From contig DKNL01000305.1 in NCBI GenBank assembly GCA_002474325.1, forward strand, positions 1 to 6,022: a DNA stretch of 6,022 nucleotides, in the 5' to 3' direction. The notes beneath the pieces are model-generated. The model had not been told where the DNA came from and did not search any database. It saw nothing but the letters and a program-made list of their open reading frames with translations. The stretch is from Opitutales bacterium UBA7389 (lineage in GTDB: Bacteria; Verrucomicrobiota; Verrucomicrobiia; Opitutales; Opitutaceae). Below, in pieces: positions 1 through 5,995 of the stretch (position 1 is the stretch's first letter; every line of letters starts with the position of its first letter). The translations under genes were made by a program, and so were the position numbers.

Positions 1-1106
1 TGATTGCCAGTGATAAGGGTCAATCCGCCATCGGGATTCTTCACCCCCACGCCCATTCTGTCACAATCAGGATCCGTGCCCATCAAAATATCCGCATTTT
101 CCTTCAAGGATAGCTGAATAGCCATATCCAAAGCTTCGGCATTTTCAGGATTTGGGGATCTTACCGTCGGAAACTCCGGATCCTGGATCATTTGCTCTTC
201 AACGAGAATAGGTTCCAGTCCAAGTTGCTCCATGGCTGGCAACGTAGAAATTGCTCCCGTTCCATGAATTGGAGTAAAAACCACCTTTAAATCAGTCCCC
301 TTTAAGGCCTCGGGATCGGTCACTGTATCCACGACGGCGTGTACGTAATCGTCGTCGATTTCTTTTCCCAAGGTCTGCACTTCACTCAAATCGATTTCCA
401 GGTAGTCCTTCAATTCGCTAAGCGTAATTGCTTCTACCTGTTCAATGACTCCGGTATCATTGGGCGGGACTAATTGGGCCCCATCACTGAAATAAGCCTT
501 GTATCCATTATCTTGAGGCGGGTTATGGCTTGCGGTGATAACTACTCCGCAAGTCGCGCCTAGTTCCCGGACAGCGAAACTCAATTCAGGCGTGGATCGT
601 GGCCCATCGAAAATATAGGCCTTACCACCGCATTGAGTCCATATCGAAGCCGACAGCTCGCAGAAGAAACGGGAGAAGTACCTCACATCGTGAGCGATTA
701 TCAATTTCGGGCTTTCACAGTTTTCCACTTTCTGGGCATAGCGGTAAAGCCCTAAGGTCGCTTTCGCTACCGTGTACTCATTAAGCATGTTCGATCCGAC
801 GCCCGGTCTGGAAGGCCCCTCATAGCCCTTTTCCGAACTCGTAGCCGTCATTCCGATGGTGCGTCCTCTTAATCCGCCCGTACCAAATGCGATGTTGGTA
901 TAAAATCGGTTATTCAGCTCTTCTGTATTCCCGGATTCGATTAAGCTCCTCAAACTGTCCAACGAAGCTTCTGACAGGAATCCTCCTTCGAGCCAATCTT
1001 TCAAATTGTTAGCAGCATTCGGCAACAACCCCTTGCTTTCGACCATTTTCGTGATAGTGTCACCAAGCACAACATTCATCTCTGCCAACTTGTGTCTGAT
1101 ATTCAT
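1..1106 (-). CDS. Phospho-sugar mutase (phosphoglucomutase/phosphomannomutase family), N-terminal part, cut by the left edge
   Basis: This enzyme family interconverts hexose 1-phosphates and 6-phosphates through a phosphoserine in the cytoplasm, linking glycolysis to cell-envelope sugar nucleotides and glycogen. I translated the minus strand from the ATG at 1106-1104; the frame is open for 368 codons to the window edge. Hallmarks of the alpha-D-phosphohexomutase superfamily appear in order: FGTGGLRG at residues 74-81, the catalytic loop TASHNPP with the phosphorylated serine at residue 193, FTPIHGTG near residues 290-297, and the metal-binding loop DPDCDR at 345-350 with all three aspartates. 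The motif spacing and the long N-terminal lead resemble the roughly 550-600 residue PgcA/PGM2-like branch more than the 450-residue GlmM/AlgC branch. The sugar-binding and phosphate-binding C-terminal domains lie outside the window. An in-frame TGA nine bases upstream of the ATG limits the start. There is no clear Shine-Dalgarno sequence. Family is certain; glucose versus mannose preference cannot be read. Confidence 0.95.
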   Translation of the reverse strand, partial: MNIRHKLAEMNVVLGDTITKMVESKGLLPNAANNLKDWLEGGFLSEASLDSLRSLIESGNTEELNNRFYTNIAFGTGGLRGRTIGMTATSSEKGYEGPSRPGVGSNMLNEYTVAKATLGLYRYAQKVENCESPKLIIAHDVRYFSRFFCELSASIWTQCGGKAYIFDGPRSTPELSFAVRELGATCGVVITASHNPPQDNGYKAYFSDGAQLVPPNDTGVIEQVEAITLSELKDYLEIDLSEVQTLGKEIDDDYVHAVVDTVTDPEALKGTDLKVVFTPIHGTGAISTLPAMEQLGLEPILVEEQMIQDPEFPTVRSPNPENAEALDMAIQLSLKENADILMGTDPDCDRMGVGVKNPDGGLTLITGN

Positions 1107-1207
1107 CGAGAATCAAATTCTTTTATCCGCCATGCAAAAATGTTTAAATTACTGAGTGATGGCCTGTCGGTAGTGGCCATCTTACTTTGGATTCTCAATT
1201 TGCATGG
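1107..1207 (-). promoter_or_regulatory. Putative structured leader of the phospho-sugar mutase gene (nested, pseudoknot-ordered inverted repeats)
   Basis: Three perfect inverted repeats lie between the mutase start codon and base 1207: GAGAATC at 1108-1114 with GATTCTC at 1190-1196, CCATGCAAA at 1130-1138 with TTTGCATGG at 1199-1207, and GATGGCC at 1158-1164 with GGCCATC at 1175-1181. Their order means the first two pairs cross, as in an H-type pseudoknot enclosing a simple hairpin. One arm ends a single base before the ATG, where a ribosome would bind. That arm can instead form a small local hairpin, AGAAT-CAA-ATTCT at 1109-1121. The repeats are seen directly. A role as an RNA switch or protein-binding site is inference, and I see no convincing promoter upstream that would prove the leader is transcribed. 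It matches no riboswitch class I can recognise. Confidence 0.4.
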
Positions 1208-1314
1208 TCTTCGTACTTTGAAACCACTTCGAAAAACCAAGTACTGAAAGACAGCTAATGTCACACGACGAATTCACGTAGATTATCGGCCACAAGAATG
1301 CCGATGCTATTTGT
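1208..1314. other. Intergenic stretch with no recognisable gene
   Basis: No credible reading frame is seen on either strand. The only structure noted is a short inverted repeat, GTACTT at 1213-1218 with AAGTAC at 1239-1244, separated by 20 bases, which may belong to the upstream control region of the mutase gene. The stretch continues the divergent gap between the mutase and the methyltransferase, so promoters for both directions should lie in 1107-1629, but I could not identify convincing -35/-10 pairs. Confidence 0.4.
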
Positions 1315-1540
1315 TCAGCAATCGCCCACGCGTATTATGTCTCCGACGAACCCGACCGAGCCCACATCTATTGGCTTTTCCGACGAATCTAATTCGACAG
1401 ACGTCTCTACTTTTGAATTTGAAAGGTCTGCGACTGTCGCTGGCCCGTTTGACTGGGCCAGCATTGTGCCAAACACATTGGCTTCTGAACGATTCAAGTA
1501 CTGCCCTAGCAATTCACGGGAAATCTCAGACCCCGCTCAT
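1315..1540 (-). pseudogene. Possible decayed CheX-like (CheC/CheX/FliY phosphatase superfamily) gene fragment
   Basis: On the minus strand, codons from 1527 down to a TGA at 1317-1315 encode about 70 residues. The segments ELLGQYLNRSEANVFGTML and VGSVGFVGDI resemble the N-terminal helix and first strand of CheX-type domains, where a variable linker separates 'VF.TML' from 'GFxGD'. An ATG at 1540-1538 opens another frame (M-S-G-V, then TGA). Deleting one base near 1528 would join the two into one protein, which suggests a frameshift. The frame ends right after the GFVGDI motif, where an intact CheX would have roughly 80-100 further residues including the catalytic E/N motif. I could not find that half in any frame downstream. 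The family assignment rests on short motifs recalled from memory and is tentative. A short unrelated ORF, or non-coding sequence, is possible. Confidence 0.33.
1439..1462. repeat. Perfect 8-bp stem-loop, GC-rich
   Basis: GCTGGCCC at 1439-1446 is followed by an 8-base loop and its exact complement GGGCCAGC at 1455-1462. It lies inside the putative CheX-like relic. No run of T follows on either strand, so it is not an obvious intrinsic terminator. It may be chance, a transcription-pausing hairpin or part of a small repeat element. Confidence 0.4.
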
Positions 1541-1603
1541 TAGATTGTTTACGGCTCCCGATTAATCGTCTAACCCTCTGCTCAATACAACGTCAAAATA
1601 CGA

Positions 1604-1635
1604 GCCCAGGATCTTGGGCCTGCGGTCCCATGACC
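1604..1635 (+). promoter_or_regulatory. Two small hairpins at the methyltransferase start codon
   Basis: GCCCA at 1604-1608 pairs with TGGGC at 1615-1619 (one additional G-T wobble is possible inside), and GGTC at 1624-1627 pairs with GACC at 1632-1635. The second hairpin places the A and U of the AUG in its four-base loop. No Shine-Dalgarno sequence is present at normal spacing; AGGA at 1608-1611 is about 18 bases upstream and lies inside the first hairpin. The arrangement could limit initiation on the first gene of the operon. The stems are short, so this is a weak call. Confidence 0.25.
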
Positions 1636-2400
1636 AACCTATCAAACCAAACGAATTTCTACGAAACCGGTAAAGCGGTTTCAGAGTATCTACTTTTTCA
1701 CTACGGGTCCAAAGAGGATCTTTTTTTTCAAGGAATAGGCCCCACTGAAGCGCTGGACTTCGCGCAAAGATGCGGGAAGCTACACGCGAATTTCGATATT
1801 GAACGCAAGCGAGCGCTCGATCTCGGTTGTGCTGTGGGTGGTTCGAGCTTCGCTATGACAGAATCATTTGACGAAGTCGTCGGAATCGACTTTTCTCATG
1901 CCCTCGTCGAAGCAGCTACCCGACTAGGCCGGCTCACCAAGATGGAAATCAGTATTTCCGTGGAGGGCGAATTGAAAAGAAAAACTTCCATAGCCCTTCC
2001 CGAGGGGTCGAATCCTGCCCGAGCGAAATTCTTGCAAGGGGACGCCATGAATCTCGATCCCAACTTGAGAACCTTCGATTTTGTTCTCATGGCTAACCTC
2101 ATTGATCGCCTGCCTGATCCAGCCCAGTGTCTTGAGGCAATTCCCGGCTTTTTGAATGCAAATGGCCTACTCGCCATTACCTCTCCCTACACTTGGCTAA
2201 CGAAATACACGCCAAAGGAGAAGTGGCTGGGAGGCTATACGATAAACGGTACATCCATACGAGCATGCGATCGCCTAGTAGAGCTGCTTTCACCTAACTT
2301 CCGTTTCATCGAAGAGCGAAACCTCCCCTTTTTGATCAAAGAGCACGAACGGAAGAATCAATATTCGATTGCCCATGCCACCCTATGGCAGAAGCTGTAG
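1630..2400 (+). CDS. Stand-alone SAM methyltransferase of the OvoA C-terminal (putative 4-mercaptohistidine N1-methyltransferase) family
   Basis: The product is a 256-residue cytoplasmic class I S-adenosylmethionine methyltransferase. The SAM-binding motif I is ALDLGCAVGG at residues 62-71, the acidic post-I motif is GIDFS at 85-89, and GDAMNL (137-142) and LMANLIDRL (153-161) complete the core. The opening NFYET...VSEYLLFHYG and the late block SPYTWLTKYTPKEKWLGGY (185-203) are characteristic of the domain that, in OvoA, methylates the imidazole nitrogen of 5-thiohistidine to give ovothiol A. The length fits that domain alone. No DinB or formylglycine-enzyme-like sulfoxide-synthase domain is present upstream, so this is a free-standing version. 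It is the first gene of an apparent operon; the next gene begins 23 bases after its stop (or overlaps it by 16 if an upstream ATG is used). The ATG at 1630 gives the family's N-terminus, but no Shine-Dalgarno sequence supports it. A T8 tract (1721-1728) encodes residues 31-33. Family is confident; the natural substrate is inferred. Confidence 0.88.
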   Translation: MTNLSNQTNFYETGKAVSEYLLFHYGSKEDLFFQGIGPTEALDFAQRCGKLHANFDIERKRALDLGCAVGGSSFAMTESFDEVVGIDFSHALVEAATRLGRLTKMEISISVEGELKRKTSIALPEGSNPARAKFLQGDAMNLDPNLRTFDFVLMANLIDRLPDPAQCLEAIPGFLNANGLLAITSPYTWLTKYTPKEKWLGGYTINGTSIRACDRLVELLSPNFRFIEERNLPFLIKEHERKNQYSIAHATLWQKL

Positions 2401-2423
2401 TCATCCCTAAACGGACTCGGACA

Positions 2424-3221
2424 GTGAACAAAATCAGCCTTAATATAACAACAATTGGCATCGTCGCTATAGCCTTCACTCTCCTCGGTTGCTCCAATAA
2501 AAAGCCCAGCAACCTGCTGATAGTGGGTATGGAATTATCATATCCTCCCTTCGAGATGACCGATGAGCAAAACCAGCCCACCGGGATTAGCGTTGATATG
2601 GCTCAAGCTTTGTCTCGTGAGCTCGGCAAAGACCTTCGAATTGAGAATATTCCCTTCGCTGGACTAATTCCGTCCCTTAGAACCGGAAAGATCGACTTGA
2701 TCATATCGTCGATGACGCAAACGGAGGAACGGGCCCAGTCCATAGACTTTTCAGACCCCTATTTAGATACTGGGCTGTGTATTCTCTTACCTAAAGCCTC
2801 CGATGCGAAATCAATAGAGGACATAGATACTCCAGGAACGACCGTAGCAGTCAAACAGGGGACCACTAGCCACATTTATGCGAATCAGCATCTTGGGAAG
2901 GTCGAACTTTTGCTCTTCGAAGACGAGGCCGCAGCAGCCCTGGAAGTCGCTCAGGGCAAAGTCGACGCCTTCATCTATGATCAGATTTCCATTTACTTGA
3001 ACTGGAAAAAACATACTGAAACCACTATAGCTTTACTCAGGCCATTCAACCAGGAATCGTGGGCCATCGGAGTCAGAAAAGGCAACACAGCTCTATTGGA
3101 GGAGGTTAATTCATTTCTGAAAGAGTTCGATTCCAGCGGGGGCTTCGACGCGTTGGGAGACAAGTATCTCGCCGAGGAGAAACGAATTTTTAAAGAGCTA
3201 GGATATCCCTTTTTCTTTTGA
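2424..3221 (+). CDS. Amino-acid ABC transporter substrate-binding lipoprotein (SBP_bac_3 / HisJ-GlnH family)
   Basis: This is the periplasmic receptor of the ABC importer encoded downstream, anchored by a lipid. I place the start at the GTG at 2424, which gives a textbook lipoprotein signal: MNKIS, a hydrophobic core, then the lipobox LLGC with Cys23 as the lipidated residue. An in-frame ATG at 2385 would add 13 polar residues and overlap the methyltransferase by 16 bases; either could be used. The mature part has the family's two-lobe layout. SYPPF comes near the start, and SSMTQTEERAQSIDFSDPY contains the arginine (103 from the GTG, 116 from the ATG) that in HisJ/LAO binds the ligand alpha-carboxylate. 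AVKQGTTSHIY and GKVDAFIYDQ follow, the latter with the aspartate (186 or 199) that binds the alpha-amino group. These residues support an L-amino-acid ligand, but side-chain preference cannot be read. The permease starts 21 bases later. Confidence 0.93.
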   Translation: MNKISLNITTIGIVAIAFTLLGCSNKKPSNLLIVGMELSYPPFEMTDEQNQPTGISVDMAQALSRELGKDLRIENIPFAGLIPSLRTGKIDLIISSMTQTEERAQSIDFSDPYLDTGLCILLPKASDAKSIEDIDTPGTTVAVKQGTTSHIYANQHLGKVELLLFEDEAAAALEVAQGKVDAFIYDQISIYLNWKKHTETTIALLRPFNQESWAIGVRKGNTALLEEVNSFLKEFDSSGGFDALGDKYLAEEKRIFKELGYPFFF

Positions 3222-3242
3222 ACCGATATCGATAACTTCCTA

Positions 3243-4037
3243 GTGTCGTTTAATTCCTTATTCCTCGAACCGCGTAAAGGTAATACCGCCAAGAATAAGT
3301 CGGTTCGTAAGGCGGTCAGCTTTCTAGTCGCTATCTTAACTCTCTCCATCGTTCTCTTCGCTTCTTTCGCTACCCTAAGTTATCAATGGAATTGGGAGGC
3401 CGCATTCCGTTACCGTCTGAAGTTCTTAGACGGCTGGTTCACTACCCTGAAAATATCCTCGGTATCTTTCATTTTCGCCTTTGTTATTGGTTCTCTCTCA
3501 ACTCTATGCAGCAAATCACGATTTCTGCCGCTCAAGTATCTCTCATTGCTATATGTAGAACTGATTCGAGGCACGCCTCTGCTTGTACAGATTTTCCTTT
3601 TCTACTACGTCATTGCCGATGCGGCCAACGTGCAAAACCGCTATGTGGTTGGCGTAGCAATAATGGCAATTTTTAGCGGGGCCTATATTTCAGAGATTCT
3701 TCGGGCAGGCATCGAAAGCGTTGGCAGGTCTCAACTCCTCTCTGCCAAGTCAATTGGCTTCACGGAGTACCAAACATTTAGGTACGTTATAGCTCCGCAG
3801 GCACTTCGCAGTAGTCTTCCCGCACTAGCAGGGCAAACGGCGAACCTGATCAAAGACTCCTCTCTACTTTCCATTATCGCCATCAGCGAGTTTACTCTCA
3901 ATGCTCAAGAGGTCAATGCCATCACCTACTCGTCCTTCGAGAGCTTTTTTCCCCTAGCGATCGGATACCTTATAATCACTCTCCCCATAATGAGGTTGTC
4001 ACGCTACATTGAAGAGCGTCTTCGCTACGACACATGA
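3243..4037 (+). CDS. Amino-acid ABC transporter permease (HisM/GlnP-like family)
   Basis: This inner-membrane subunit forms the translocation path for the substrate delivered by the binding protein. It is 264 residues long from a GTG start at 3243, with no better start and no clear Shine-Dalgarno sequence nearby. The first hydrophobic segment is about residues 24-47, followed by about 67-90, 97-125, 133-152, a region around 193-215, and 235-255. Family signatures are ELIRGTPLLVQIFLFYY (106-122) and LIKDSSLLSIIAISEF (203-218). The cytoplasmic coupling loop reads LLSAKSIGFTEYQTF...APQALR at 165-189. In this family the loop normally begins E-A-A; here the equivalent positions are L-S-A, so the usual glutamate is missing, while the later glycine and I-x-P (as I-A-P) are kept. 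Only one permease gene is present, so the transporter is probably built on a homodimer, unless a partner is encoded elsewhere. The stop codon overlaps the ATPase start (ATGA). Confidence 0.93.
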   Translation: MSFNSLFLEPRKGNTAKNKSVRKAVSFLVAILTLSIVLFASFATLSYQWNWEAAFRYRLKFLDGWFTTLKISSVSFIFAFVIGSLSTLCSKSRFLPLKYLSLLYVELIRGTPLLVQIFLFYYVIADAANVQNRYVVGVAIMAIFSGAYISEILRAGIESVGRSQLLSAKSIGFTEYQTFRYVIAPQALRSSLPALAGQTANLIKDSSLLSIIAISEFTLNAQEVNAITYSSFESFFPLAIGYLIITLPIMRLSRYIEERLRYDT

Positions 4038-4765
4038 AGCTGTTTCTAAAAGATGTCGTTCAGAGTTATGGCGGTCTGAGAGCCTTGGACGGCCTTGACT
4101 TGGCCGTCGAAGACACATCCTGCCTAGCATTGATCGGTCCTTCTGGCGGCGGGAAATCCACCACCTTAAGACTGCTTTCCGGACTGGAAGCTCCGACCTC
4201 AGGGAGCATAGTCATCAACGGGCAAGAAATAGGAGACGACACCGATCGACGGCGGCGATTCAGGAAACAAGTGGGAATCGTATTTCAGGCCTACAACTTG
4301 TTTCCTCATTTGACAGCTTTGGCCAATGTCGCACTTCCCCTGGAGAAAGTTCATGGGTACTCGACAACGGACGCCATCCTTAAGTCCGAGAGCTTGTTCG
4401 AGCGTTTCCAGCTAGAGGACCATATGATGAAGAAACCAGCGGAACTCTCGGGCGGCCAAAACCAGCGAGTGGCCATCGCTCGAGCCATCGCTCCAGATCC
4501 GGATATCGTATTTCTGGATGAGCCAACTTCCGCCCTCGATCCCGAAATGACAGCCGAAGTCCTCGATGCAATCTACGGCCTTATAGAAGGGGAAAAGCGG
4601 ATTGTCATAGCTACGCATCAAATGGGCTTCGCCCAGAGAGCTGCGGACACGGTAGCTCTGATTGCGGAGGGAAAACTGGTAGAAACTGGACCATCAAAGC
4701 AGGTTATCGAAACCCCCAATACCCCTCGGGCTCAGAAATTTCTTGAAGCCTGCCTCGATCGCTAA
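4034..4765 (+). CDS. Amino-acid ABC transporter ATP-binding protein (HisP/GlnQ family)
   Basis: This is the cytoplasmic ATPase that powers the importer. All motifs of an active nucleotide-binding domain are present in its 243 residues: Walker A GPSGGGKST (35-43), the Q-loop glutamine 85 in VFQAYNLFPH, signature LSGGQ (138-142) followed by NQRVAIARA, Walker B IVFLDE (158-163), D-loop SALD (166-169) and the switch histidine 195 in ATHQMGFA. VFQAYNLFPHLTALANV and THQMGFA are typical of polar amino-acid transporters (usual form VTHEMGFA). The length is the family norm. The ATG overlaps the permease stop by four bases (ATGA), which usually means translational coupling and fits the absence of a Shine-Dalgarno sequence. 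It is the last gene of the operon; the convergent TolB-like gene ends 12 bases beyond its stop. Confidence 0.96.
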   Translation: MKLFLKDVVQSYGGLRALDGLDLAVEDTSCLALIGPSGGGKSTTLRLLSGLEAPTSGSIVINGQEIGDDTDRRRRFRKQVGIVFQAYNLFPHLTALANVALPLEKVHGYSTTDAILKSESLFERFQLEDHMMKKPAELSGGQNQRVAIARAIAPDPDIVFLDEPTSALDPEMTAEVLDAIYGLIEGEKRIVIATHQMGFAQRAADTVALIAEGKLVETGPSKQVIETPNTPRAQKFLEACLDR

Positions 4766-4777
4766 ATCGCCATTCGG

Positions 4778-5995
4778 CTACCTAGGCGGCAGATAGCTTG
4801 CTTGAGAAACTTTGCCCATGCTAGCCGGAGAGAGCACCGAACGCTTCTTCGTTACCGTATCAAATAAAACTATACGTTCCGATGATTGGGTACGCCAAGT
4901 ATACAGAAGATGGCGGCCATCGTTCAACCAGCATGGCTGAATGGCGTCACCTCTTTCATTGGTAAGGAATTCGCTCTTTTTTTGGGAAAAGCTGTATTGG
5001 GCAATCTGAAATTGCGAGCCGACTCCCACGGTAAAAGCGATAAGGTCACGATTCACATGGTTCCAATCTGGCTCCGCACAGTATCCGCTAATCTGGGTAG
5101 GGATGTGGCGAAATTGACCGCCAAATGCTGAACCCCGGTAAAGAGCTAGGCCGCCATTACGATCAGAAGCGAATACGAGTTCTCTCCCGTCTCCAGACCA
5201 ACAGGGCGTGGCTTCCAATCCATTGGAATTCACCACTCGCTTCAATCCCTTGGCTAGATTCGAACCCACATAAATATCGGCGTTTCCAGGTCCTGTGAGA
5301 ACCATGGCCAAACGCGAACCATCCGGGTTATACCGGGCGCTCGTATTCGTTCCCTTAAAGCTAACGAGTACCTCGGATCGTTTGCCACGCAGATCAATTC
5401 TCCTGATATTCGGGAAACCCGAAAGATAGGAAGTGTAAACAACGTAGTTTCCGTCAGGAGACCAACGTGGGCGAACCGCTTCCACTCCATGGTTCGTCAA
5501 TCGCTTGCCTTCACCAAATAGAAAATCGCGATAGTAGATCTCCATTCCTTTACCCGTTTCCCCTACGTAAGCGATTTTTCCGGAGAAAAAACCTTGCATA
5601 CCACTGGTTTTTCGAATCGCCAAATCGATGGCTTTGAGAATCGAATTGCGGCGCGACTCTCCCTGAACCTGCGTGTTGTACTGCAGTTGTTCGGGAATTC
5701 CTGAAAATATTTTCAGCGACGAATAAGTCGAGCCAATAGGATCAACATGAATTGCGAATGATGCCTCCTGCATGGATGCGGCCACTCGATACCGGCCATG
5801 AGCGCTAAAGGCGGATTTCAAAATACCCAAGGCCTGACTATCTTGCGACCTAACGACGACCGGGATTACGCCCCGACGAACGTTCACTTCGCCTACTCCC
5901 AAATCGCGTTGTGCAAAACTGGGGACCGAGAATTGGAAAAGAAGTACAACGAGGATTGAAGTAAAAAAGCGGGCTCGGATATTCAAATAACTCAT
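4778..5995 (-). CDS. tolB: TolB-like periplasmic beta-propeller protein (Tol-Pal system)
   Basis: TolB is the periplasmic part of the Tol-Pal envelope machine that helps the outer membrane follow the dividing cell and binds the lipoprotein Pal. This 405-residue protein has a signal peptide (arginine near the start, hydrophobic core about 11-22, likely cleavage after SFA at residue 28), a mixed alpha/beta N-terminal domain to about 135, and then a propeller. Blade-forming PD40 repeats appear as PRWSPDGNYVVYTS (176-189), ARYNPDGSRLAMV (220-232), PCWSGDGRELVFASDRNG (264-281), PDWNHVNRDLIAFT (309-322) and PCWLNDGRHLLYTW (354-367). The segment GKIAYVGETGKG (139-150) starts the first blade as in TolB, giving six. 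Length is close to the usual 400-430. Three cysteines (265, 306, 355) sit in the propeller, unusual for the family as far as I know. AAGG lies only three bases before the ATG, a poor Shine-Dalgarno sequence. Other Tol genes would lie beyond the right edge. A related TolB-like paralogue cannot be excluded. Confidence 0.85.
   Translation of the reverse strand: MSYLNIRARFFTSILVVLLFQFSVPSFAQRDLGVGEVNVRRGVIPVVVRSQDSQALGILKSAFSAHGRYRVAASMQEASFAIHVDPIGSTYSSLKIFSGIPEQLQYNTQVQGESRRNSILKAIDLAIRKTSGMQGFFSGKIAYVGETGKGMEIYYRDFLFGEGKRLTNHGVEAVRPRWSPDGNYVVYTSYLSGFPNIRRIDLRGKRSEVLVSFKGTNTSARYNPDGSRLAMVLTGPGNADIYVGSNLAKGLKRVVNSNGLEATPCWSGDGRELVFASDRNGGLALYRGSAFGGQFRHIPTQISGYCAEPDWNHVNRDLIAFTVGVGSQFQIAQYSFSQKKSEFLTNERGDAIQPCWLNDGRHLLYTWRTQSSERIVLFDTVTKKRSVLSPASMGKVSQASYLPPR

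Noticed and set aside
599..784. Plus-strand open frame of 61 codons within the mutase gene
   Set aside because: It lies antisense to the conserved mutase coding sequence between the FGTGGLRG and TASHNPP motifs and has an unnatural R/S/H-rich composition.
1108..1207. Inverted repeats as a mobile element, CRISPR or attachment site
   Set aside because: There is no transposase, no repeated spacer unit and no target-site duplication; the pairs have different sequences and sit at a gene start, so a leader structure is the simpler reading.
1298..1565. Two overlapping plus-strand open frames of 81 and 84 codons
   Set aside because: Their translations are rich in S/T/P without any recognisable motif, and they lie opposite the minus-strand frame that does show domain-like motifs. 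They are probably shadows of the relic.
1540..1629. Promoter for the methyltransferase operon (for example TTGTTT with TCTAAC near 1545-1573)
   Set aside because: The matches to -35/-10 consensus are too poor to support a feature call.
2993..3349. Minus-strand open frame of 118 codons across the binding-protein/permease junction
   Set aside because: Both genes it opposes have complete family signatures in the plus frames, and its translation shows no domain features.
4760..4798. Possible terminator between the ATPase and TolB-like genes (GCTA...CGCC...GGCG...TAGC)
   Set aside because: The stem is only four plus four pairs with unequal internal loops, and no T-run follows on either strand. 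The gap between the two stop codons is only 12 bases, so I see no supportable terminator.
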